Shown one piece after another: positions 26,930 to 34,182 of a stretch of DNA of 64,000 bases. This DNA comes from Methanoculleus chikugoensis (lineage in GTDB: Archaea; Halobacteriota; Methanomicrobia; Methanomicrobiales; Methanoculleaceae). The translations under genes were made by a program, and so were the position numbers. Under the pieces are notes generated by a model. It was given only the letters and a program-made list of their open reading frames with translations. It was not told where the DNA came from and ran no database searches. Each line of letters opens with the position of its first letter. Positions within the stretch are counted from its first letter, which is position 1. The DNA is taken from the NCBI RefSeq assembly GCF_019669965.1, contig NZ_AP019781.1:496001-560000 (forward strand). The letters run 5' to 3'.

Positions 26930-27139
26930 ATGATGGATTATAAAGAGACGTTGAAGGAAGTAAAGTCGTTCAAGATCGAGGAGGAACTCTTCAAAAAGTA
27001 CTGGCGGGTGCTGAAACTGGCACGGACGCCGACCCGCGACGAGTTCTCCAAGATCGCCATTGTGGCGGCGGCCGGGATCATGCTCATCGGCCTTGTCGGC
27101 TTTATCATATACGAGATCATGCTGGTACTGCCCAAATGA
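26930..27139 (+). CDS. secE: protein translocase SecE (Sec61 gamma)
   Basis: A 69-residue protein. An amphipathic N-terminal helix (YKETLKEVKSFKIEEELFKK) and the conserved WRVLKLARTPTRDEF hinge are followed by one transmembrane helix (about 43-66). This is the minimal archaeal SecE, which clamps SecY in the translocon. It sits six bases after ftsZ and overlaps spt5 by four bases, the classic archaeal secE-spt5 pair. Confidence 0.95.
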   Translation: MMDYKETLKEVKSFKIEEELFKKYWRVLKLARTPTRDEFSKIAIVAAAGIMLIGLVGFIIYEIMLVLPK

Positions 27140-27618
27140 TGGATATGGCTGAGAGCGCAAACAGGATATACGCGATAAAGACGACCGCAAAACAGGAGCG
27201 GACGGTAGCCGACAACATCGAGAAGGTGACCCGCGAGCAGAAGGACATCCATGTGGTGGCCGTTATGGTTCCCGAAGAACTGAAAGGCTACGTCCTCGTG
27301 GAGAGCCCTGACTCCATCGCCCGTATAGAGCAGTTGGTGGAGCTGATCCCCCACGCGCGTGCGGTGGTGCAGGGTTCGACGGCTCTCTCCGAGGTGGAGC
27401 ATTTCCTGGTGCCGAAGAAGGCGGTCACCGGCATCACCGAGGGCACCATCGTCGAGATCATCGCCGGCCCGTTCAAGAGCGAGAAGGCGGTCGTCAAGCG
27501 CGTCGACACCGGAAAGGAAGAGATCACGGTCGAACTCTACGAGAGTATGATTCCGATCCCGATTACGGTCCGCGGCGACTCCGTTCGCGTCGTGGAGCGG
27601 TCGGACGAGATGTCCTGA
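27136..27618 (+). CDS. spt5: transcription elongation factor Spt5 (NusG)
   Basis: A 160-residue archaeal Spt5. The NGN domain (about 8-95) begins RIYAIKTTAKQERTVA and contains the KGYVLVE core; the KOW domain (about 100-155) begins ITEGTIVEIIAGPFKSEKAVV. It binds the RNA polymerase clamp, usually with Spt4, to raise processivity. Three clustered starts are possible (27136, 27139, 27145); the first overlaps the secE stop. A T-rich stretch at 27634-27641 just after the stop is a likely terminator. Confidence 0.96.
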   Translation: MMDMAESANRIYAIKTTAKQERTVADNIEKVTREQKDIHVVAVMVPEELKGYVLVESPDSIARIEQLVELIPHARAVVQGSTALSEVEHFLVPKKAVTGITEGTIVEIIAGPFKSEKAVVKRVDTGKEEITVELYESMIPIPITVRGDSVRVVERSDEMS

Positions 27619-27633
27619 AGAATATCCTCATCT

Positions 27634-27641
27634 TCTTTTTT
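27634..27641 (+). terminator. T-run terminator after spt5
   Basis: TCTTCTTTTTTCCC 16 bases after the spt5 stop fits an archaeal oligo-T terminator and separates this operon from the ribosomal stalk operon. Confidence 0.45.
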
Positions 27642-27734
27642 CCCGCCGCGTCCCGCTATACCGGCGGCGATAGAACCCCCGGCGACCGGGTGTCACGCAC
27701 GCGCGACGTCTGCATGTGCTACCCGGGTACTGTA

Positions 27735-27742
27735 CTTTAAAT
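27735..27742 (+). promoter_or_regulatory. TATA box of the rpl11 operon
   Basis: CTTTAAAT in a purine/pyrimidine context matches an archaeal TATA box. A transcript would start near 27764, giving a leader of about 45 bases before the rpl11 ATG. The rest of the 191-base gap shows no gene. Confidence 0.5.
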
Positions 27743-27809
27743 CCTCTCACGTAGACCTTAGATAACCCAGGCAACTATTCCCCTGAGGAATAATAGCTGG
27801 TGAACTTGT

Positions 27810-28286
27810 ATGGCAGAAACGGTCGAGGTATTGGTACCCGGCGGCAAGGCAACAGCAGGCCCGCCTCTGGGGCCCGCGCTCGGACCTCTCGGTATCAACG
27901 TGAAGGCTGTCGTCGACGAGATCAACAAGAAAACAGCCGAATTCAACGGCATGCAGGTGCCGGTGACGGTCACGGTCGACGATAAGAAGAACTTCACGAT
28001 TGAGGTGGGCATCCCGCCCACGACGGCGCTCGTCATGAAAGAGGCCGGTATTGCGAAAGGTTCGGCAGAGCCGGGTGCTCAGGTGGCAGGCAATCTGCCG
28101 CTGGAGGCCGCCGTCCGTATTGCCCGTATGAAGTTTGATGGCATGCTCTCGTACGATCTGAAGTCCGCGGTCAAAGAGGTCCTCGGAACGTGCGTAAGCG
28201 TCGGCGTCACCATCGAGGGGAGAAAACCCCGCGAGATGATCCAGGCCATCAATGACGGGGAGTACGACGGCGTACTCGTCGCATAG
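27810..28286 (+). CDS. rpl11: 50S ribosomal protein L11
   Basis: A 158-residue uL11. The N-terminal domain carries [20 protein letters not shown]; the C-terminal rRNA-binding domain begins near residue 75 ([12 protein letters not shown]) and ends with [20 protein letters not shown]. It binds the GTPase-associated region of 23S rRNA and is the base of the ribosomal stalk. It is the first gene of rpl11-rpl1-rpl10-rpl12. Confidence 0.98.
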   Translation: MAETVEVLVPGGKATAGPPLGPALGPLGINVKAVVDEINKKTAEFNGMQVPVTVTVDDKKNFTIEVGIPPTTALVMKEAGIAKGSAEPGAQVAGNLPLEAAVRIARMKFDGMLSYDLKSAVKEVLGTCVSVGVTIEGRKPREMIQAINDGEYDGVLVA

Positions 28287-28337
28287 ATGTCAGACAACCA
28301 TAGAAGATCGTGAGGTCGTGTACTATGGAGGCAAAGG

Positions 28338-28979
28338 ATGGTTGATAAAACCAGTATACAGAAAGCCGTTGTAACGGCACTGGAGAAGGCTCCGGAACGG
28401 AAGTTCAAGGAGAGCGTGGATATCACCGTCAACCTCAGGAATATCGACATGTCCCAGCCCAAGAATCGTATTGATGAGACGATTCACCTCCCGCACGGTT
28501 TTGACAACGTCAAGATCGCAGTTCTCGGGAAGGGCGATATCACCACGCAGGCAAAAGAGGTGAACGTGGACCTCATCATCGGACCTGAGGAGATCGAGCG
28601 GCTCGGGGGAGAGCCCCGCGAAGCGCGCAAGGTGGCGGATGAGTACCGGTTCTTCCTTGCCGAGACGGCAATGATGCCGCTCGTCGGTCGGTATCTCGGT
28701 GTCAGGCTCGGTCCACGCGGACGGATGCCGATGCCGGTTCCGCAGGGAATGGATATCCGGCCCATCGTTCAGCGTCTCCGGAGCTCCGTGAAGGTCCGGA
28801 CGAAGGACAAGAAGGTCTTCCACGCAAAGGTCGGAACTTCCGGGATGGATTCCGAGCAGATCGCCGAGAACATCGATACGGTTCTCCGGAGGGTCGAGTC
28901 CGTCCTCGAGAGCGGCGCGATGAATATCCACTCGGTCTACGTGAAGACGACCATGGGGCCGGCAGTGAGGGTGATCTGA
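28338..28979 (+). CDS. rpl1: 50S ribosomal protein L1
   Basis: A 213-residue uL1 with typical segments: ERKFKESVDITVNLRNIDM, RIDETIHLPHG, and the RLGPRGRMPMPVPQGMDI loop of domain II. It forms the L1 stalk of the large subunit and in many prokaryotes represses its own mRNA. A hairpin 27 bases inside the gene (GCCGT/ACGGC, 28365-28378) is a possible regulatory site. Its last base overlaps the rpl10 start. Confidence 0.98.
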   Translation: MVDKTSIQKAVVTALEKAPERKFKESVDITVNLRNIDMSQPKNRIDETIHLPHGFDNVKIAVLGKGDITTQAKEVNVDLIIGPEEIERLGGEPREARKVADEYRFFLAETAMMPLVGRYLGVRLGPRGRMPMPVPQGMDIRPIVQRLRSSVKVRTKDKKVFHAKVGTSGMDSEQIAENIDTVLRRVESVLESGAMNIHSVYVKTTMGPAVRVI

Positions 28980-30007
28980 TGGCGCTCTATACGCAGCACC
29001 TGCCCCGGTGGAAGAAGGAAGAAGTAGAGGAGATCAGGCGCGGTATCGAGGAGCACTCGCTCGTCGGCGTCGTGGACATGTACGGCATTCCCGCCTCGCA
29101 GGTCCAGCAGATCCGGCGGAACCTCCGCGGCACGGCGAGGGTGAAGATGGCCCGCAACACGCTGATCGAGCACGCCTTAAACGAGCTCGGCGGCAGCGTT
29201 GCGTCCTTAAACGACCACGCCGAAGGCCAGAGCGCCCTGATCTTCACGAACGAGAATCCTTTCAAGCTCTTCAAACTGCTCGAGAAGACCAAGACGAAGA
29301 TGGCGGCGAAGCCCGGCGAGACAGCTCCCGAGGATATCGTCATCCCGAAGGGTCCGACCAGCTTCAAGCCCGGCCCGATTGTGGGCGAGCTCCAGCAGGT
29401 GGGCATTCCCGCAGCCATTGAGGGCGGAAAGGTCAAGATCCGCGAGACGAAGACGGTCGTGAAGAAGGGCGAGGTCATCAGCAAGAAGGTTGCCGACGCT
29501 CTCGTGAAGCTCGGCGTCAAGCCGATGGATGTCGGTCTCATCCTGCAGGCCGCATACTACCGGAATACCATCTTCACGCCGGACCTGCTTGCTATCGATG
29601 AGGAAGCCTACGCGAACAACATCGTGCTCGCGGCCCAGCAGGCGTTCAACCTCTCGGTCAACGCCGTCATCCCGACCCGGCTTACCGTCGCGGCCATCAT
29701 CGGCAAGGCGGTTCGCGAGGCCCGGAACGTGGGCGTCGAGGCGAGCATCTACGAGAAGGATATCGTCGACCTGATCATCGGGCGGGCCCAGCGCGAGATG
29801 CTGGCCGTCGCGCTCGCGGCACAGGGCCGTGGGTTCGAGCTCGATGAGGCGACCCTGAAAGCCGCATCGGCTGCGACCGTTGCGGCACCCGCGGCAGCAG
29901 CCCCGGCGGCAGCCGAGGAGAAGCCCGAGGAAGAAGAGTCTGAAGAGGAAAAGAAGGAAGAAGAGGAGGAGAGCGGCATGGCCGGTCTCGGTGCCCTCTT
30001 CGGCTAA
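28979..30007 (+). CDS. rpl10: 50S ribosomal protein L10 (P0-type)
   Basis: A 342-residue archaeal L10/P0. The rRNA-binding N-terminus has SLVGVVDMYGIPASQVQQIR and the universal RNTLIEHAL. An archaeal/eukaryotic insertion (about 110-180) and the helical spine that carries L12 dimers follow. The tail is alanine-rich, then highly acidic, ending [12 protein letters not shown], the same end as L12. That shared tail recruits translation factors. Start and rpl1 stop share bases (TGATG). Confidence 0.97.
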   Translation: MALYTQHLPRWKKEEVEEIRRGIEEHSLVGVVDMYGIPASQVQQIRRNLRGTARVKMARNTLIEHALNELGGSVASLNDHAEGQSALIFTNENPFKLFKLLEKTKTKMAAKPGETAPEDIVIPKGPTSFKPGPIVGELQQVGIPAAIEGGKVKIRETKTVVKKGEVISKKVADALVKLGVKPMDVGLILQAAYYRNTIFTPDLLAIDEEAYANNIVLAAQQAFNLSVNAVIPTRLTVAAIIGKAVREARNVGVEASIYEKDIVDLIIGRAQREMLAVALAAQGRGFELDEATLKAASAATVAAPAAAAPAAAEEKPEEEESEEEKKEEEEESGMAGLGALFG

Positions 30008-30035
30008 TATCATTTCAACAAGAGGTGAATGAACT

Positions 30036-30353
30036 ATGGAGTATATCTACGCTGCACTGCTCCTGCACAACGCAGGCAAGGATGTAACTGAAGAGAATGT
30101 GACTGCTGTCCTGAACGCGGCCGGTGTCGAGGTCCAGGATGCCCGCGTGAAGGCGCTCGTCGCCGCACTCGAGGACGTGAACATCGAGGAGGCCATCAGC
30201 AAGGCCGCCGTCGCGCCCGTCGCCGCTGCCCCTGCAGCTGCTGCCCCTGCAGCCGCCGCCGCGCCCGCAGCCGAGGAAGAGGCCGAGGAAGAGTCCAAGA
30301 AGGAAGAGGAAGAAGAGAGCGGCATGGCCGGTCTCGGCGCCCTCTTCGGCTAA
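30036..30353 (+). CDS. rpl12: 50S ribosomal protein L12 (P1-type)
   Basis: A 105-residue archaeal P1/L12. The N-terminal dimerisation helices ([20 protein letters not shown]) are followed by the conserved EDVNIEEAI, an alanine/proline hinge and an acidic tail ending in the shared [11 protein letters not shown]. Multiple copies form the stalk that recruits EF1A and EF2. The sequence AAGAGGTGA lies 8-16 bases before the ATG. Confidence 0.98.
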   Translation: MEYIYAALLLHNAGKDVTEENVTAVLNAAGVEVQDARVKALVAALEDVNIEEAISKAAVAPVAAAPAAAAPAAAAAPAAEEEAEEESKKEEEEESGMAGLGALFG

Positions 30354-30356
30354 ACC

Positions 30357-30364
30357 TTTTTTTT
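30357..30364 (+). terminator. oligo-T terminator after rpl12
   Basis: Eight consecutive T's directly after the rpl12 stop (AACCTTTTTTTTC) close the stalk operon. The remaining ~245 bases up to the hypF stop show no gene. Confidence 0.6.
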
Positions 30365-30611
30365 CTTTCGCGTTCAACGAACCGGATCGACCGGTTATTT
30401 TCAGGAATTCCGGGACGCGACGCCGTCTCCGCGTCAAAGCCCCCCGTATCGTTCTCAAGATTCTTTTACTATCTACGTCGCGGCATCGCATCGTTGCGAA
30501 TCACGGGGCGCCGAACGGCTGGATCAAAAACAGTTACGAACCAGCGGTCGCCGGTGTTCTGCGAAGAAAAGGGATGCCTGTCCGGCTACGGCCCGGTGAA
30601 TACGGGGGCTC

Positions 30612-32819
30612 TCACTCCTCCACGCTCCCCCCGTAGACCACCTGCCCGAAGCTGATGCAGCCGTCGCCGAGCGGGTAGCCCTTATTCATGATGAACTCGA
30701 GCCCGGCGGTGCGGATCTCGGTTCTGATCGTCTCCCGGATCGCCCGGTTGTAGGCCACGCCGCCCGAGAGCGCCACCCGGGGGATCCCCCGCTCTTCTGC
30801 CGCCCGGACGGCCATCGCGGCGACGCCCCGGGCGAGGTTGTACTGGATCGATGCGGCGAGATCTTCGGCACGCTCCCCGGCGGCGGACCGCCGGTAGGCC
30901 TCTGCGAGGAGCGACCTGGTCGAGAGGACCTCGCAGCCGCTGTCCAGCTGGTATTCGATCTCCCAGGCCGAGGGCTTCCCGGCGTGCGCCGCCGTCTCGA
31001 GTTTCATCGCCGGCTCCCCGTCGTAGGTCCGTTCCCGGCAGATCCCGAGGAGGGCTGCGGCGGCGTCCAGCACCCGGCCGGTGCTCGATGTCGCGGCGAC
31101 GTTCAGGCCCCGCTCCACCTGCCTGACGAGGACGGCGAGCTCGATATCGCTCCAGCCCCGCGATGCGAGCAGGTCCCGGACTTCGGGGGTGGGGAGGATG
31201 CCGTAGAGCATCCGCTCCGGGAACCGGGTGGCGAGGTCGCCGCCCGGCATCGGGACGACCTCAAGGTGGGCGACCCGATCGAGGTAGGGGACCTGTCCGG
31301 CGAATACCTCGCCGCCCCAGATCGTGGCGTCGTCGCCGTAGCCCACCCCGTCGATCGCGATCCCGACGCACTCCTCCCGGGTTGCGGCGGCGATGTGCGC
31401 CCGGTGGTGCTGGACGGCGAGGAGCTCAGCCCCTGTCGCTTCGGCAACCTCCCTCGCGTAGCGGGTCGAGAGGAACTGCGGGTGGAGGTCGTGGACGATC
31501 CGGTCGTATCGTGCGCCGGTGAGGCCGCCGAGCCGTTCTGCCGTCTCCTGCAGGTAGGCAAGGGTCTGGGGGTTCCTGACGTTTCCGACATGGGGGGAGG
31601 TGATGCAGAAGCCGCCTTTATAGATGGAGATGTTTGCGTTCAGTTCCGGGCCGACGCCGAGGATGCATCCCTTGCCGAGGTCGATCGCCTCCCGCTTCGG
31701 GGCGAGGCCGCGGGAGAGCCGGATGATGTAACCGTCCCGGACGACGGAGTCGTCGCACCGGTTGACGATCCGGCGATCGTGGGTGAGGATGTAGTCCACC
31801 TGCCCCGGAAGCCGCTCGAGAGCGATTCCGAGATCGGTGATCATCGGGTAGCCCGGCAGGTTCGCGCTCGTCATGACGAGGAGCGGGTGGGCGAGGTTCG
31901 CGAAGAGGAGGTGGTGCAGCCCGGTGTAGGGGAGCATGCACCCGATGGTGTGGAGGTCCGATATCGCCGGGTGGGACGCGGGATCGCGCTTTTCGAGCAC
32001 CACGATCGGGCGTGCCCGGGAGTGGAGGATCCGCCGCTCTTCGTCCGGGACGAGCGCGATCCGTTCCACCTCCTCCGGGGTCGCCATCACCGCGAGCGGC
32101 TGCTCCGTCCGGCCGAGGCGGCGTTTCAGAACCCCCGCCGCCTCTTCGGTGCAGGCGATATGAAATCCCCCGATCCCGCGGATGGCGACGATCGAGCCTG
32201 CGTCGAGGAGGGCCGCCGCCTCCCGGACGGGGTCCCCCGCCACCGGCGTTCCGTCGGCCCGGAGGAGGGCGAGACCCGGCCCGCAGGCCGTGCAGGCGAT
32301 CGTCTGGGCGTGGTGGCGGCGGCACGACGGGTCGGTGTACTCGCTCTTGCAGGCGGGGCAGACCGGGAACTCCGCCATCGACGTCCGCTCCCGGTCGTAG
32401 GGGATGGTATTGATGATGCTGTACCGGGGCCCGCAGTTGACGCAGGACGTTGCCCAATAACCTTCATATCGGCCGCCCTGTTCGAAAATATCGGCGATGC
32501 AGTCGTCGCAGATGGCGACGTCGGTCGGGATGAACCCCGAGAGGCTCCCGGAATTGCTCTCGAGGATGGTAAACTCTCCGGTCTGCCTGCCGCGCAGATT
32601 CTGGACATCTACGGAATCTATTTGAGATAGTGGCGTTCCTCTGGAAACGGCGTCCAGGAATTCCTCGAAGCGCTCGCCGGACGCGTGAATCTCGACCTCG
32701 CTCCCGAGGTTTTTGACCGTCCCAGTGATCCCGAATTCCTGCGCTTTTGCATAGACGAAGGGACGAAACCCGACTCCCTGGACGATGCCCCGGATGATGA
32801 TTGTGCCACTGGTACGCAT
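30612..32819 (-). CDS. hypF: carbamoyltransferase HypF ([NiFe]-hydrogenase maturation)
   Basis: A 735-residue HypF with the full domain order. The acylphosphatase-like N-terminus is GIVQGVGFRPFVY. Two zinc fingers follow (CDDCIADIF...CVNCGPRYS and CPACKSEYTDPSCRRHHAQ), then a YrdC-like domain (about 200-370). The last is the Kae1-like carbamoyltransferase domain (HDLHPQFLSTRYA, VQHHRAHIAA, GGVAYNRAI). It converts carbamoyl phosphate and ATP to a carbamoyl group passed to HypE for the CN ligands of hydrogenases such as F420-reducing and energy-converting types. No other hyp gene is in the window. It diverges from the HTH-helicase unit. Confidence 0.97.
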   Translation of the reverse strand: MRTSGTIIIRGIVQGVGFRPFVYAKAQEFGITGTVKNLGSEVEIHASGERFEEFLDAVSRGTPLSQIDSVDVQNLRGRQTGEFTILESNSGSLSGFIPTDVAICDDCIADIFEQGGRYEGYWATSCVNCGPRYSIINTIPYDRERTSMAEFPVCPACKSEYTDPSCRRHHAQTIACTACGPGLALLRADGTPVAGDPVREAAALLDAGSIVAIRGIGGFHIACTEEAAGVLKRRLGRTEQPLAVMATPEEVERIALVPDEERRILHSRARPIVVLEKRDPASHPAISDLHTIGCMLPYTGLHHLLFANLAHPLLVMTSANLPGYPMITDLGIALERLPGQVDYILTHDRRIVNRCDDSVVRDGYIIRLSRGLAPKREAIDLGKGCILGVGPELNANISIYKGGFCITSPHVGNVRNPQTLAYLQETAERLGGLTGARYDRIVHDLHPQFLSTRYAREVAEATGAELLAVQHHRAHIAAATREECVGIAIDGVGYGDDATIWGGEVFAGQVPYLDRVAHLEVVPMPGGDLATRFPERMLYGILPTPEVRDLLASRGWSDIELAVLVRQVERGLNVAATSSTGRVLDAAAALLGICRERTYDGEPAMKLETAAHAGKPSAWEIEYQLDSGCEVLSTRSLLAEAYRRSAAGERAEDLAASIQYNLARGVAAMAVRAAEERGIPRVALSGGVAYNRAIRETIRTEIRTAGLEFIMNKGYPLGDGCISFGQVVYGGSVEE

Positions 32820-32876
32820 TGAGATTTCAGCAAAAATTTATGGAGTTATACCACCATATAATAATAGGGTATCGCA

Positions 32877-33389
32877 GTGACGGGACATATTAAAATTCTT
32901 AACGATCCAGTAGAGCTGGTTCCTCTTCTCATAACGTTCAATAATGCCGACTATAAAAAGATCTACGAATTCTTAAACAAGGCCTGGCTGACCGAAGAAG
33001 ACCTTGTGGCGTATGCCGCCCCCTCGACCGTGACCGAGTGCCTCTCTATCCTCAAGAAGGGAAACCTGATCGAAGAGCAGTGGCGGATGCCGAAGCCCGG
33101 AGAAAAGCCGACGAAGGAGTACCGGGCGACATACAGCAAGTTCCGGGCCAGTTTCCAGTGTTCCATGGGCGATATCGGAGACCTGCTGCACATCGCCGTC
33201 TCGAACGACGAGGGTCTCCGCACGATCGTGGACTCGGTCGAGCAGGAGATCGTGGCCGGGACCACCTCCATCGGAGACATCTCCCGAAAATACGGGGTCA
33301 GCCCTATCTTCATCAAGGGCCTGGCGAAGAGGATCCCCGGCCTCGACGTGAAAGGGCAGGGAATGGTGCTGCTTGACCGACTTCAGTGA
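32877..33389 (+). CDS. winged-helix (ArsR-like) regulator
   Basis: A 170-residue protein starting at a GTG (TGHIKILNDPVELVPLL). Residues ~20-90 look like a winged helix (IYEFLNKAWLTEEDLVAY...LSILKKGNLIEEQWRMP). The C-terminus has a second short helix-turn-helix-like segment (GTTSIGDISRKYGVSPIFIKGLAKR). No metal or ligand site is obvious. Its 3' end overlaps the next regulator by 17 bases, so it starts a three-gene unit with a second regulator and a helicase. Divergent A/T-rich TATA elements (CATATAATAAT and AAATTTAT) lie in the 57-base gap to hypF. Confidence 0.75.
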   Translation: MTGHIKILNDPVELVPLLITFNNADYKKIYEFLNKAWLTEEDLVAYAAPSTVTECLSILKKGNLIEEQWRMPKPGEKPTKEYRATYSKFRASFQCSMGDIGDLLHIAVSNDEGLRTIVDSVEQEIVAGTTSIGDISRKYGVSPIFIKGLAKRIPGLDVKGQGMVLLDRLQ

Positions 33390-34182
33390 CGACCCTCTTT
33401 ACGTCATCCTGCGCAGCAAACGGGAGGCCACCCGGTTCCAGATCCTCGTCGAGATCGCCGAACACCAGCCGGCCGTCCGCCAGCAGGAGATCGCCGCGAA
33501 ACTCGGCGTGACGCCTCAGGCCGTCTCCGAGTACATCCGGGAGCTGGTGGACGAAGGACTGGTCACCGCTCACGGCCGGGGTCGCTACGAGGTGACGAAG
33601 AGCGGGATCGAATGGGTTCTGCGTCACGCCGAGGCCCTCGAGGCTTATGCCCGCCACATCAACCGGGACATCATCCAGCAGGTGGCGGTCTGGACGGCTA
33701 TCGCCCGGGACGATATCCGGAAGGGGGATACGGTCGGTGTCTTGATGCAGGACGGGTGGCTCTATGCGACGAAAGAAGAGCAGAGCGCCACCGGCCTTGC
33801 GACCATGGACGCGGCACCGGGAGAAGATCTCGGCGTCGCCCGGTTGAACGGTATCATCCAGCACGAGGAGGGGCTCATTCACGTCTGCAAGGTGCCGCGG
33901 GTGGAGCGGGGCGGGTCCCGGCAGGTCAGCACGGATCTTCTCCGGGAGGTCGTTCGGGGTGTGGAGATGGTGGGCGCCGTCGGCCTCGAATCCTACGTGG
34001 CCCTCAGGAAGGCGGACATCGAGCCGGATATGTTCTTTGGTTCGCGGGAAGGTGTCGTCGAAGCGGCGTTTCACGGTCGAGAGTGCGCAATTTTTATCGT
34101 CGATGAGGAGTTTACTGATTTCCTCAAACGTCTGGAGACGGTGGGGCTCGCCTACACGATCCACGACCTGATCCCGTCATGA
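33373..34182 (+). CDS. MarR-like winged-helix protein with conserved archaeal C-terminal domain
   Basis: A 269-residue protein. The start is a TTG (TDFSDDPLYVILRSKREATRF); the N-terminal ~85 residues form a clear winged helix (IAAKLGVTPQAVSEYIRELV and the wing GRGRYEVTKSG). The C-terminal ~180 residues (GDTVGVLMQDGWLYATKEEQ, then VGAVGLESYVALRKADIEP) form a domain conserved in Euryarchaeota that I cannot name, possibly ligand-sensing. It is overlapped by the preceding regulator (17 bases) and overlaps the helicase start (ATGA), so all three are probably co-translated. Confidence 0.75.
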   Translation: MTDFSDDPLYVILRSKREATRFQILVEIAEHQPAVRQQEIAAKLGVTPQAVSEYIRELVDEGLVTAHGRGRYEVTKSGIEWVLRHAEALEAYARHINRDIIQQVAVWTAIARDDIRKGDTVGVLMQDGWLYATKEEQSATGLATMDAAPGEDLGVARLNGIIQHEEGLIHVCKVPRVERGGSRQVSTDLLREVVRGVEMVGAVGLESYVALRKADIEPDMFFGSREGVVEAAFHGRECAIFIVDEEFTDFLKRLETVGLAYTIHDLIPS

